Source of the DNA: Allodiplogaster sudhausi
Lineage: Eukaryota > Nematoda > Chromadorea > Rhabditida > Diplogasteridae
NCBI GenBank assembly: GCA_945643635.1
Contig: CALZFC010000167.1
Coordinates: 90,952-154,951, forward strand
DNA length: 64,000 nt
Direction of reading: 5' to 3'
Below the pieces are notes generated by a model, which was given only the letters and a program-made list of their open reading frames with translations, did not search any database and was not told the origin of the DNA. A program made the position numbers and the translations under genes. Of the stretch, positions 17,101 to 28,680 are shown in pieces. Positions within the stretch are counted from its first letter, which is position 1. Each line of letters starts with the position of its first letter.

Positions 17101-20100
17101 AACTGTATAACATATCTTCTTTTCGTTTAGCCTGGATGTCCCCTAAGCTGTCAAAAATAGACTCAAATAGGGGCACCTCGGAGATGAACGATTCAAGGGA
17201 TGCGGGAAGAACGGGTTAAATTCTTGTTGTAACATAAAATGAACCACTTCATTCGATTCAGCGCGTTTTTCTTTTCATAAAACCTATATTTCAAAATTCC
17301 ATGACTATCGTTTTCCATGAAAAAAACGCATTTTGCGATTTTTCTACCATAGACAGAAAATGACCTAAAACTATTCGAATCGCTATATTTTCAACAATTT
17401 CAAAGACTACAGAATGTGAATTGTACTATTCTGTACGCGACAAAATTCTCTACAAAATATCTCCTTTACATCTGGATACAGTGTCCCCACGAATCACAGT
17501 ATCGATTTTCCAATGGCCGTCGCGTCAAAACTGACTGCTTCTCATTTTGCAACTTTTCGTGCAATACGAATATTTCCTACTCATCCAATACATCATTCTG
17601 CTCCACACAGCACACTGAGTGTGGAAAAAATGTTTATTTTCCAGATTTCCCGTGTTTGGTTTCATGAATTTACAAAAATTTTGTCTAAATAGGTTATTTT
17701 ACTGGTTAGTAATTCAACATTTTGTTTTTTTCGAAAGCTTTAATGCCGCAAGTAATAATTTTATTTCATCAACGTTTGATAACAAAAGAAATAGCAGGAA
17801 ACGTGGAATCTCGACTTTTTCTTAGACCTGCATGAGTTCGAAAGAGTCCTGAAAGTCTTCTCACGTGCAAAGAGGGGAAGCAGTTTCATCGCCCAATCGA
17901 GCGTAATCAGAGCTTCGCCGTTCCCCAAGTTTGAGACAAGGGACTCGCGGTCATGTTCACTTGCGACGGCGCGAAGCTGATGCTTTTTGAGATTTTCTAT
18001 GGCTTCCTCTATTCTATGCCAGTCTGCGAGTTTCCGCTCCAATTTTCTCCGGCGTTCTGTTCGTGGAGATGCAGCCGTAATCAGAGCCGTGATGGTTTCG
18101 CGAATATCACCCAACGTAATCTGAAACTTGCACGCTATCGCTTGGAATTTTTTTGTGTTTTTCCTAACCTTTAATAGCTCACATCGGTCACAAATAAGAT
18201 TGTGCATATGAACGTCTTCATCATCCGCTCCATCACAAGAGTTTGCGTACTCAGGCGTATGGGGATCGCTCAATCCGTGCTGGATACAGTGGTCCCCTAT
18301 TCTTGATTTTCGCTTGATGTGGACCTTGTAGTCGGTTCTTAGATATTGCTTCACTTCCAAGATCTTGATCCTAAGCGACCCGAACCAATATTCGTCGATA
18401 TCACCATCAGCCTTTAAGTTTTCAATCAATCCCAGAGCATCGTCGAAGGCCTGGGAATAAATTAACATTTTTTGTGTGCAACTCTCATATTAATGACCGA
18501 CTTCCATAGCTTCGGCCACAAAGAAATCCACTCCATGGAGACTCTTACGGGTAGATGCGGTACAAGCAGACAGAATTCGATAATGAGTTGCTGGCGACAT
18601 CATCAAATGAACCTCGTCACTTTCTTCAAGATCTCTGAATAAAGTATAAAATTTTTAATGACATGGATAATTGCAAGGAATAATAACCTTTACCGTTTAT
18701 AGAGCTCAATTATTTCTGTTGCGCTATGTTGTCGGAGAACATTGGGGTATTCAATAAGACTTCCATCCGACAGCTTCGAGGATCGTGTTCCGAACGGAAG
18801 GCTAGTCGAGATTTTGAAGCTGAAAAGCCCCTTTAACTTTTTAAAAATAAGTTGCAAACCCGGTCACATACCTGGTAATAAATTCAACGAAACGATTCAC
18901 TTGCTCGTGTGTATACTTCTTTCGTTTAAGATCCCTTTCGATTTCCTTTCCTCCTCTATATGCGAGGCGCTTTGATTTCGTGTAGAAATACTCCGTCAAG
19001 CCAGGTATATAACGCTGCACTTCAGCCAAGCCCAGAAGTGGTGTGACCAGTGAGAGCAGATGAAGTTTTTCAACTCGGGAATCCGCATTGAGAAACCGGG
19101 ACTTTATGGATTTCATCAGGGCATCGTATTTGTCAGTTCTCTCTCTTTCATAAAGCTCCTCTAGGTCAACGGAAACAATCATTTTCTTGAGCATTTCGGG
19201 GGAATCGGGAGCTACTATCTCATAAACCACTTCGAAAGCACTCCGCAAGTATTGTGCTTTTCTCCTCTGGGACCTTTCCGCAAGATCTCGGAAATCCATG
19301 CGCCGGATTATCTTCCCCTGTCCGATTGCTTTGAGGAAGGCATTGAATGTCTGCTTTGCAGATTCCGAGGCTGTTGATACAGTTCGTTTCATCGGTGGTC
19401 CTTCATGGCGCGGCATGTACGATGGATCATCTTCTTGCGAGCATGTGGGATACTCTTGAACGCTTTCAGTGATAACGTCTGGCGTTTTGGAGAAGCGGCG
19501 TTCCAGAAGGGGAGGGTCGAACGAATGTCCTGATTCCTGCACTTTGTTCTGGGTTCTGTCCCTTTCTAGCTCCTCTTTATGCGTCGTACACACAGCTGAA
19601 ATTATACCAATGAATGTATGCAAGTGCTCGTTTATAATATCATGGAAATTCCTTGCCTATTATGGCGCAAAGAACTAACGCAATCCGATATGAAGTAGGA
19701 CGTGATTCATAGCTAAGGCTGCTCTGGCTTCATTTTTCTCAACAACTGTGCTTCTCGTTACAACGGGGGGCGAAGAAAGACAAGAATGTATTGCAACTAA
19801 CAAAAAACATCCGATTTGTTACATTTTTGAGATTCAGCTTATCTCTTACAACTCAGAGATCCTAAAAGGAAACTTCCGAATATGAAAAGTGCTACACGAA
19901 TATCCTTATTGCTGCTAGTATATATCATTCATATTAATGTCCCAGTTAATCGTTTTCAGGACTCTTTCGAACTCATGCAGGTCTAAGAAAAAGTCGAGAT
20001 TCCACGTTTCCTGCTATTTCTTTTGTTATCAAACGTTGATGAAATAAAATTATTACTTGCGGCATTAAAGCTTTCGAAAAAAACAAAATGTTGAATTACT

Positions 20101-22801
20101 AACCAGTAAAATAACCTATTTAGACAAAATTTTTGTAAATTCATGAAACCAAACACGGGAAATCTGGAAAATAAACATTTTTTCCACACTCAGTGTGCTG
20201 TGTGGAGCAGAATGACGTATTGGATGAGTAGGAAATATTCATATTGCACGAAAAGTTGCAAAATGAGAAGCAGTCAGTTTTGACGCGACGGCCATTGGAA
20301 AATCGATACTGTGATTCGTGGGGACACTGTATCCAGATGTAAAGGAGATATTTTGTAGAGAATTTTGTCGCGTACAGAATAGTACAATTCACATTCTGTA
20401 GTCTTTGAAACTGTTGAAAATATAGCGATTCGAATAGTTTTAGGTCATTTTCTGTCTATGGTAGAAAAATCGCAAAATGCGTTTTTTTCATGGAAAACGA
20501 TAGTCATGGAATTTTGAAATATAGGTTTTATGAAAAGAAAAACGCGCTGAATCGAATGAAGTGGTTCATTTTATGTTACAACAAGAATTTAACCCGTTCT
20601 TCCCGCATCCCTTGAATCGTTCATCTCCGAGGTGCCCCTATTTGAGTCTATTTTTGACAGCTTAGGGGACATCCAGGCTAAACGAAAAGAAGATATGTTA
20701 TACAGTTTTTAACGCTCTACAATTTGAGATATAGCACCCAAAACGTTTTGAGTATAAGGTATTCAACGGTCAAATTGAAATATTTAAAATAATTTTTCGA
20801 TATGAAAATGAAATATTTTTCGAATGACGTCTAAAGGTCGTTTGTTTAGAATTCAATGGGAATGCTAATAAAAAAATGAAAATTTAAAAATATTGAGTTT
20901 GAAGCGAGATACGTCAATTCTTAAATTATCCATACTTTTACCTGTTCACGCAAGAATATTTTTTGAAAAAAAAATTTTGCCATTTAATCTTGTTACTGGG
21001 GCCCAGTGCCATGCCGGAATATGTTTTCACACTCGAACTCCAACATCTGGATCTGGGGCAGGCCCTACTGGAGGCATACGGAGAGGCTCTCTTAACTTTG
21101 AGCCGAGGTTTTTCAAGGATTTTGATTATTTGAAAGTTGTGTAGCTAAATGTGTTATTAAAGTTCTTTTTTAAAGAAATAACCGAATGGGAACAGGCGGC
21201 GTTATTTCGGCTGCCTTCTCTGCTCTCATGGATCTCATGTGGACTGGCCAATTCTCTGTCATCCGGCCCACGCGTTTTCTGGTTTCTTTGATAATTAGCT
21301 CATTTTGAATCCAGAACATAAAATTGTAATATTATGAATAAAAGAATGCTTGGCATCTGAGATTGTTTAACCGCGTTGCAGAGAATGTTTGCTCAAGAAG
21401 TGAACAGTTCGATGTCGGATGGAAGGCAGCATGACGCCCAGGAATTCCAGCTCTTCCTTCTCGATGCTCTTCATGAGGACACCAACACGGTACGGACAGC
21501 TTTCTTTATTTGCATAAGAGAATTATCCCTAAGTCACGTTTTATCTCCTGAATATTCAGGGCCTTAGAGAATGCTTCTCTCAAGACTACAAAGGTGGTCA
21601 GAACATCCGTGTAGACGCGGATGACTTTGCCTTGAAGAACGCTCGTTTTACAAAATCGCCGATTCAGAAGCTCTTTAATGTAAGTATTGTACTTTTCTGA
21701 CTGCTATCATTTACCTTTTATTATTAACTAATACCAACCTATTATTTATCATTAATGCAATTAAGATTCTTCGGTTACTTCTGGTAATATTCTTTGTGTA
21801 TCGCAGACTTGAAAGTGGTTTGAATTGAGCACCGTGGAGTGGCGGAGATCGAATGTCTCTCCTGCCGTGAGATCTCAGCGACTTTCGAAGAGAGCAGCCA
21901 ACTCTCGCTTGAGTTGCCCTCCTCCACCCAGCCAACCACTTTGGATGCTTGCATCAAAGCTCACTTCAAGATGCAGGTATTCTCTCTCTTCTATTCCGCT
22001 CTGAAGATCGAGAGTGGTGCTCATTGTCAGGTGCTGGATGGCGATGCCTGTTGGAATTGCCCCAGATGCAAGCAACCTCGAGCAGCGAAACGGAAGACTG
22101 CACTATGGACTCTGCCACCGATTCTTGTTGCTCTCTCTCTTTTAAATTATCCCTGGCTCCTTTTTCTCTTCTCTCATTTATCTTTCGTCCCTTCTTTTCT
22201 CTTTGTCTCCACAACTTCTTCCTTTGAGGTTGTCCATCTCAAGCGATTCTCACTTGATGGGTCTGGCTGGGTGAAGAATTCCTTAGAAGTGAATGCTCCG
22301 CTCTCCTCACTGGACCTGGTCGATTGCCTGCACCGCCAAGCTCCGCCTCCTACCGTATCTACCTACAATCTCTACGCTATTACGGTATGACTGGTGTGGT
22401 TGACGTTCCCTTTAAATATGCTAGTTGTTGAGATGCTAAGGAAAATTAGGTAATCTGAAAATAGTATGATAGAATATAATGGAGTAATTACTAAGTGAAC
22501 TAGAAGAAGAAAGCCTTGCAGAATCACACGGGTACCCTGACCAGCGGCCACTACACTTCGATAGCCGTGGAGAGGGGAGGCAGCTGCTTGAAGTGTGACG
22601 ATGAACGTATTCTTGCCATGTCCGCCCATGACATCAGCGTCAGTTTCATTGCTTCTTTCATCGCACCCGAATATCAACTTCCTACTCTCCTTCTTTTCTT
22701 GCTAGCAATCCACATTGGGTGTTATTCGTAGGTCTAATGCGAAAGGTGAAAACGGAGGTGGAATGAGGGGCATTTTGGCGGAGTGTCACCCGCCACTCTG
22801 A
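14184..22801 (+). CDS. USP8: USP8/UBPY-like ubiquitin carboxyl-terminal hydrolase
   Basis: Cysteine protease removing ubiquitin from endosomal cargo and ESCRT partners. In order: MIT/USP8-dimerisation-like helices (14184-14780, with SGDLENAYRYYSRGADI); a rhodanese-like domain (about 14815-15440, with LLIVDLRSKKD and VIVDGGFKKW); a Pro-rich linker with two RSTKP repeats (15690-16310); and the catalytic domain, with Cys box GLVNCGNTCFMNATLQAL near 16575-16620, WTGQF and QEFQLFLLDALHED near 21240-21480, zinc-finger Cys pairs (CLSC, CPRC) and His box TSGHYTSIAVERG near 22540. This order is diagnostic of USP8. The intron 16681-21117 has been enlarged by a TTAA foldback transposon. Small exons at 21118-21140 and from 21176 use AAG acceptors. 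The usual C-terminal AYxLFY motif was not found, so the 3' end is uncertain; one junction near 14780-14815 was not resolved. Confidence 0.85.
16930..17854 (+). repeat. Left inverted arm of TTAA element 1
   Basis: Inverted copy of about 19,954-20,870 with only scattered differences, for example ACATCATTC versus ACGTCATTC near 17588 and 20216. The short frames at 17416-17667 and 17619-17825 recur in the other arm and are not genes. Confidence 0.93.
17761..19740 (-). CDS. Transposase-like gene inside TTAA element 1 (function inferred)
   Basis: Minus-strand exons read from splice sites: a possible first exon near 19740-19685, then 19595-18872, 18829-18694, 18634-18502 and 18450-17761. The frames join without stops into a protein of more than 550 aa. 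Visible traits: a basic region after residue ~90 (SQRRKAQYLR), a Cys-His cluster (DHCIQHGLSDP ... HNLICDRCELL) and ITLDWAMKLLP near the end. I recall similar unnamed invertebrate proteins continuing past the LDWAMK motif, so this one looks C-terminally shortened: the last ~31 residues are encoded by the inverted arm. Its place between inverted repeats with TTAA duplications makes a transposase the likeliest role, but no DDE triad was assigned. It could instead be a captured host gene. Confidence 0.5.
19954..20870 (-). repeat. Right inverted arm of TTAA element 1
   Basis: Mirror of the left arm. The near-perfect ~0.92-kb match implies a young copy or arm-to-arm gene conversion. Confidence 0.93.
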
Positions 22802-24134
22802 GGAGGCCAATTTATGGTAAAAAAGAGTGAAAGTCATCCATTGTGCAAGTTTTGGCAAGTGAGGTTGGAGAGAGTGATAATAGAGAGTGATAAATGTAGA
22901 GAGCCAGAGAAGAGAGAGTGATAAGAGAGTGATAAATGGAGAGAGCAAGAGAAGAGAGAGAATGGTGAGACCCCTTGGTTCACTTAATGCCACTGCTCAT
23001 CAGACTAAATGAGAGTACTGAATTTTAGGCCAGCGGCGCTTTCATTTTCTTCTACCGACGGGACGACGTCACCGACTGAGGGCTGTGCTCCGTCCCCCTG
23101 CTTCTCTCTGCCTCTTACTCTAGTTCCTCTCTCTCTCTCTCATTCTGTGTCACCCTGCTTCTCTCTGCCTCTCACTCTATTTCCTCTCTCTGTCTCTCAT
23201 TCTCTGCGCTCCTGTATTCTCTCTGTCACTCTCCTCTTTGGCACTCTGCGCTCTCTCATTTCCCAACATAGTGTTTTACATTCCCTGTCTCTGGTATCTC
23301 CGGTGTTAGTTTTTTGCTCAATCTTACATATTACGCTAGCTGTTTTATATTTGTACATTATGTGGGTAGTGCTTTCATAAGAACACAGTACATAGTAAAC
23401 AGATGTACATAATCTTTAAAATATTATCCTGTGATAAGTATGGGAGCAATTTATGTTCTGACCACTAGGGATAGTAAGTCCCTGATTTTTTATAAGATAT
23501 GAGGTTTTGAAATTTGTGAATACTATGCCCTCTGTATTTTTAAAAAGCTCGTTATCTCTTTGGAACGCGTGAAAGTTGTTGTAAAAGCCTGTTTGCTGGG
23601 TGCGGGAAAGGAGATGAAATGAGGAAGAATGATGATCAAGGAATGAAGGGAGAAGCATTGAGATATGATCATGAACTTGCTAGTTGAGAAGAAAGGGAGA
23701 GCAGAAGAAGGCTGGGAAGAGGAAGACGCGGCCACTCGGATGGCCATTCCTGCACGAGAAGGTGTGACGCCATCCTCTACTCTCAGAGTAAGGGGTGGGA
23801 CATGAAAGGGATCAAGAGGTGGACAAAGAACCAGAGTGATAGGAGAGAGAAAGACATGGAACGAGTTTGTATGCTAGGAGTGGAGCTCGCGTGTGTTGCC
23901 GCCCTCTCTTCATCTCTTTCTCTCCCTCACTCTCCCCCTTCTCTCTCTCAATCTCTTGCTCTCTGTCACTCTCCCCCTTCCTCTCTCCATCGCTTTCTCT
24001 CCCTCACTCTCCCCCTTCCCTCTCTCACTCTCTCCCTCCCTCTCTCTAACACCTTAGCTTCTCTCCGTCGTAGTGGCGGGCTGCTCTGAGGTGGCTGCTG
24101 TGATTAGAGTTGCCACGACCTCTTTCCCTTCGCC
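22802..24134 (+). other. Intergenic region rich in CT repeats
   Basis: Polypyrimidine blocks at about 23,090-23,250 (two copies of a ~60-bp CTCT-rich unit) and 23,900-24,050. The open frames here are Ser/Leu-rich readings of the repeat. No gene is supported. Confidence 0.6.
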
Positions 24135-24403
24135 ATGACTCAACTTCTGCCTCTCTTGGCTACTCTACTACTCCATTTCATCCCAGTCTCTCCCCAATCC
24201 AGTAGGTCTTGTCTTACTGAATCTCTACTCTGATAATAGTCTTTCTTTGGCAGGGAGCCAGAGCTCAGTGATAGCTGATCTGGGCAAGCTGATCGTCGAC
24301 AACTGCCCTCCCATGTTGTGCACGGGACTCGACTGCGCCGTCGTCACCGAACGGAACGGATGCCAGGCTAGTCTCTACTTCTCTGGTATTCTACATTCTT
24401 TCT

Positions 24404-24454
<51 letters not shown>

Positions 24455-26997
24455 GTATTTCTTTGTCTCTCTCGCTCTCGCTTGCTCTCTCCCTCTCTTT
24501 CTTTCTCTTTTTCTCTCTCTGTCTGTCTAATTCATGATTCGACCTTGATGCCTCGAGAATCTGCTGCTCTTGGATGGCCGCTAAGCATTCCCCTTTTGCC
24601 TTGTTCTTCTTGCATGGCTCAAGTAGGCAAACGGCCTCGTACTCTTCTTCTTTCTCTGCCCCATTAGTACAAGGAGTGGTGAGCCGTGTCATCACAAGGA
24701 CAGATTTCCTTTTCTTTCTCTGCTCTCTCTCTCTCTCTCCCTCTCTTCTCAAGATGATCTAAGCAGCGTTTCCATCATATGTCCAGCCCTGGCCACCCAA
24801 ATCATCTTCGGCTGCCTTTGCCTGCTTTTCCACTGATGGCGCGGCTTTTGTCATGGGCAGCGCCTTTCTGTGACTTTTAGCCAGTTTCGGCTTTCAGAGT
24901 GGCAGACACAAAGAAATGACGGGAAGAGGAAACAATTTGGAGAAAGAGACAGGATGAGATAGAGAGTGAGGTAAAGAAAGCGAAGCACTTCCCAGATGGG
25001 ATGGAGAGTAAAGACACTTTCCAGATCAGCCTGTCAGTCAGGAAAATTCCTTTCTGCTGCATATGCATACATATGTATTTATTAGTCATAATGATATTTA
25101 CAATGTTGTTCATTAAACAAAGTGTGAAAGGGATAAATTTTTGGTGTCTCCGAAGAATGTGAGTTGGGAGATCTCCGGTTAAAAGTTAAAGGAAGATAGA
25201 GAGAGACTGCTCGGAGCCATGACTAGAGGTATGGCAAGAGGAGTCAAAGGGAGAGAGCCGAGAGGGCCCAAGTAGGCCGGCCGGAATGGTTTGCTCGGCT
25301 TCATCAATCAACCTCCTCACACTCTTCCTCCTTGTCTTTTCCAATTTCCTCCCGGCGTTCTGCTGATCCGAGCACACAGCTTTTCACACCTCCAAAGATA
25401 ACAGAACGAGGATTTGGACATGTGTAGGGAATCGTAAATGAATACAAGTTGTCAGAGCCTCGCAGTCTCCTTTTCGCTGTGATCTCAGAGTGAAATGCGA
25501 TCAGGTTTAGTCTGCTTCTTTTAGATGTTGTTCATCTAGACGAGAGCAGCATTAACCGCCTGCTTCTTTTCTCACTTTCAGCTTGTTGCTCACTGTCCCA
25601 TCACTTCTCTCTCTCTCACTTCGCACTAACGATAAGAAGACTTTTAGCTTTCCATTCCAATGCACTCCATTCCAATGCATTTTTCTCGCTTTATCGCTCC
25701 GGTGTTGAAGTATTCTCTTCATTTTTCATTGCTTTGGCTTGAAAAAGGGGAGGTTCTTGACACGGTTCCCTGTTCATTTTCTTCATTTTCTGCCAAGAGC
25801 AAAAAAAAAACAGCTGCAGCCATGTTGCTGAGGCTAGTCTTCACTTCATTTCCATTCCTCGCATACTCTGATGCCGTTCGAGCAAAAAACGACATCTGGG
25901 TCAATGACTTCCACTCTTCCCTTGGGCCGGAACACTCGCCAGACTTTCCTTTATGTGAAGGGCAGACAACATTGCTCGTTCATTTCGTCTCTCTCTCTCC
26001 CTCTCTCTCTCTCATTTCTCCGACTGTATTTCGTCTCTATCTCTCTTTCTCTCTCTCTCTTTCTCTCCCTCTCTCTCTTCACTTTGTACTTTAATCGCAC
26101 TCCAAACCACTCTTCGCAGTGAAGATACACTGACATGGGGAGTGCAATAAACGGTCGGTCTGACCGATGCAGAGTATGAGACTGAAGTTTCTTGACCGCC
26201 ATCAGTCCAGTTCTAGTCAACATTCCAAGTCTTCGTCTCGCAGTTATAAAGAAATTCAAGAGATTCCGCTTCACACACCACAATGCAGCGCATATTGCAT
26301 ACCCCGATGATCCATGACTAGCACATCAACGAAGGGATTGCTGCGGGATTAAAATCAGAAAGAGAGACAGAGACAGCGAGAGAGAGAGAGAGACAGAGAG
26401 ACAGAGATAGAAAGAGAACGAGAAAAAGAAAGAACAGCCTTCTTTTCAGCTGTGCGCCTGCCCGATCGGTTCTCCAGCCCGCGGCTGCGACCCGATGCCC
26501 TTCATTCTATGGCACGACCTGATCGTGAACGGTTGTCCGAATGTCACGTTGAACAGCCGCGACCCGGCCCAAAAAGTCCACCGTTGGTTCCGGAGGGTAA
26601 GCATTTCTTAATCAGCTTTCAAAGTCCTGTTTACATTCTTCTCTTGCTACTCCTTCATCTCAGCCATGCCATTCTTTTCTTTCCCATTCTTCGCTGCTTT
26701 ACATCCTTTGATGCCACAAACTCGCATTCGCTCAGTATCCTCCCAGACCGTACAAGGCTGTTATACTGGGCTACGTTGTAAAGTGAAGTAGTTGATAGGT
26801 GAACGATGTGTTCGTGTGCAGATTGATCGGGATTGATTGAGGTGAATCGGTTCTCGAACACGGATCAATGCGAGCCATACATCTTCCCGTACTGCCCTGA
26901 ACTCGACTTCAACCTCTGGCGTTCCCCTCGCACCAAGCAAGAGTGCGAACTCTACTGCTATTCCCTGGACGAGCAGAGGAAGCGTGGCATCATCTAA
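24135..26997 (+). CDS. Secreted antistasin-like plus Kunitz-like protein
   Basis: Probable extracellular serine-protease inhibitor. Exons 24135-24201, 24254-24366, 26450-26596 and 26842-26997. Exon 1 is a signal peptide (MTQLLPLLATLLLHF). Exons 2 and 3 join into an antistasin-type stretch, ...ERNGCQ-LCACPIG, only if the donor at 24367 is GC, not GT. Exon 4 resembles the C-terminal half of a Kunitz domain: FSNTDQCEPYIFPYC ... ECELYC. The Kunitz core is divergent (PYCPELDFN in place of the Gly-rich GCGGNxN), so inhibitory activity is uncertain. Exon 4 uses a GAG acceptor. AATAAA lies at 27265. The second intron is 2.1 kb of CT- and GA-rich DNA. Confidence 0.75.
24760..25380 (-). other. Possible antisense gene or relic within the Kunitz-gene intron
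   Basis: Minus-strand frames that do not look like simple repeat: one ending DDLGGQGWTYDGNAA with a stop at 24760, preceded by a CAG acceptor near 24872, and a Lys/Glu-rich stretch near 25,310-25,375 (SAERREEIGKDKEEECEEV). No domain is recognised and no complete exon chain could be built, so this may be non-coding. Confidence 0.2.
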
Positions 26998-27264
26998 CTC
27001 TTCTTTCTTTCTCTTCGAGAGTCCTTCGTGACTCGCCATCCGGTCATTCTCGTGTACAACTATTACTATGCAATCTCATCCTACAACCGTAGCACCACAA
27101 AGAATGAATTAGAGTGAACTCATAAGTAGATCTGATCAGTAGTGTTCTCCTCGCTCACTCTCATACTGAGACATAAAATGGAATTGCTACGCAGTACGAT
27201 GCACAACTGAAATGCTATTAATAAGCTCTATTTATTGTGTTGTTCTGTGCTATGGTTCGATAGC

Positions 27265-27270
27265 AATAAA
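27265..27270 (+). terminator. Poly(A) signal AATAAA of the antistasin/Kunitz gene
   Basis: Canonical hexamer 268 bp after the stop. Confidence 0.5.
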
Positions 27271-27404
27271 GTGAAGAAAGAAGAACTCTCGGTTGGTGTC
27301 ATCGCCGTAGCAGAAGTCGACGAGCACGGAGGAAGTTGACACGGAGAGCTGGCCAGATCAGGCAGAGATTCCTCTGGTACCACTCACTGCAACTTATCAA
27401 CATT

Positions 27405-27830
27405 CTCATTTCTCATCTGTCTCTGCCTCTCTGTCGCTCTCTTCTACTCCTATCTTTCTCATCTGTTTCTGCCTCTCTCTCGCTCTCTTCTATTCCTATC
27501 TTTCTCATCTGTCTCTGCCTCTCTCTCGCTCTCTTCTATTCCTATCTTTCTCATCTGTCTCTGACTCTCTCTCGTTCTCTTCTATTCCTATCTTTCTCAT
27601 CTGTCTCTGCCTCGCTCTCTCGCTCTCTTCTATTCCTATCTTTCTCATCTGTCTCTGCCTCTCTCTCGCTCTCTTCTATTCCTATCTTTCTCATCTGTCT
27701 CTGCCTCTCTCTCGCTCTCTTCTATTCCTATCTTTATCATCTGTCTCTGCCTCTCTTTCGCTCTCTTCTATTCCTATCTTTCTCATCTGTCTCTGCCTCT
27801 CTCTCTCTCGCTCTCCCTCCGTATTACAAT
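27405..27830. repeat. 46-bp minisatellite, about 9 copies
   Basis: A CT-rich unit containing CTCTTCTATTCCTATCTTT recurs every 46 bp with small length changes. It begins just 3' of the COA8 stop codon on the opposite strand and gives spurious long Leu/Ser frames. Confidence 0.9.
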
Positions 27831-27836
27831 CACATT

Positions 27837-28434
27837 TTACCGTTCCAGTTCCGTAAACAGCGAATAAAAACCATACCGATTATAGTTGGAAAGTGCTTCC
27901 CGCCTCCAGTTGAGAAAGTGGCTATAGAACGAAGACATGTCAGCAGCAGAAACCGTTGCCAACCGGCTAAGCTCCTCTTTCCGCTAAAGATAAGCAGACA
28001 TGACGAAGGAAACCTCGACGGGGGTATAGCTCAGGGGTAGAGCGCTCGCTTTGCATGCGAGAAGTCTGGGGTTCGAATCCCCATACCTCCAAAAATTTTG
28101 CAAACCTTTGCGACGAATTGAGCCTTTTCCGAGTCGAAGAGCTGATTGTGATGCTCCCAGAAGCTAGAGTTCCATTCGTTGAGTTCTTGCCTCGCTTCTC
28201 TGTAGGCGGACTCCTCTGCTGTCTCGTCTGCCGAGCGACGAAGCCTCAAAGTACATATTTTATTAAACATATGATACGGTAGTTGGGAAAGTGCGAGATG
28301 AGACAACAGATAGGAAGAGACTATTTAGAAAAGGGAAGTAAGAGATACCTGATCGGCCTGATCTTCGAGCGAGGATGCGGAGGGCCAACCCAGTCAAATC
28401 GCCGGTCCAACCGTGGCTCCCTTTCCGCAGCCAT
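27837..28434 (-). CDS. COA8: COA8/APOPT1-like cytochrome c oxidase assembly factor
   Basis: Mitochondrial protein that protects or assembles complex IV. Exons 28434-28349, 28244-28106 and 27983-27837 give about 123 aa. Family motifs: DWVGPPHPRSKIRPIR at the N-terminus (human has DWIGPP...NLRP), then REARQELNEWNSSFWEHHN, then the C-terminal MSSFYSHFLNWRREAL and YNR. Phases agree at both junctions. Start chosen at the MAAEREPRL Met; no long presequence is seen, so an upstream exon may be missing. The second intron (27984-28105) contains a tRNA-Ala on the other strand. Exon 2 uses a GAG acceptor. Confidence 0.83.
28020..28091 (+). tRNA. tRNA-Ala (anticodon TGC)
   Basis: 72-nt cloverleaf: acceptor GGGGGTA pairs with TACCTCC and includes the G3:U70 wobble that marks tRNA-Ala; D arm GCTC...GAGC; anticodon stem CTCGC/GCGAG around TTTGCAT; T stem TGGGG/CCCCA around TTCGAAT; discriminator A. 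A-box-like and B-box-like (GGTTCGAATCC) promoters are internal. It has no intron. It lies antisense within a COA8 intron. Confidence 0.97.
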
Positions 28435-28680
28435 CCTCCCTTCCAACAATCACAATCCACCTTCGCTTTCATTTCAGAAATTCATAGATCATTCGGACGG
28501 CAGAATAACCGATTTATGGATCAGGAACTGTCAAGCTTTCTAATAACGTTCATCATCAACATTCCTTAACAATTAGAATCATAACAACGTTGATAGCAAA
28601 TAATCACAGTCCGGCATAAAGCGTAACAAATATCCTAGCATTACACATATAATAATAAAAAAAGGCAACAATGAATTGTC

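Larger units (their letters stand above)
16705..21091. mobile_element. TTAA-flanked foldback DNA transposon, element 1
   Basis: 4,387 bp between TTAA copies (16701-16704 and 21092-21095). Outer ends match as inverted repeats (GAGAGCCTCTCTGTA versus GAGAGCCTCTCCGTA), followed on both sides by GGGCCTGCCCC. Inside them are inverted arms of about 0.92 kb that are nearly identical (about 16,930-17,854 and 19,954-20,870). The 2.1-kb spacer carries a multi-exon minus-strand gene. TTAA duplications are known for piggyBac and Kolobok transposons; the superfamily is not assigned. It sits in a USP8-like intron that was about 50 bp long before insertion. Confidence 0.85.

Noticed and set aside
27336..28040. 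234-codon Leu/Ser-rich plus-strand frame
   Set aside because: It is the reading of the 46-bp minisatellite, then antisense to the COA8 exon.
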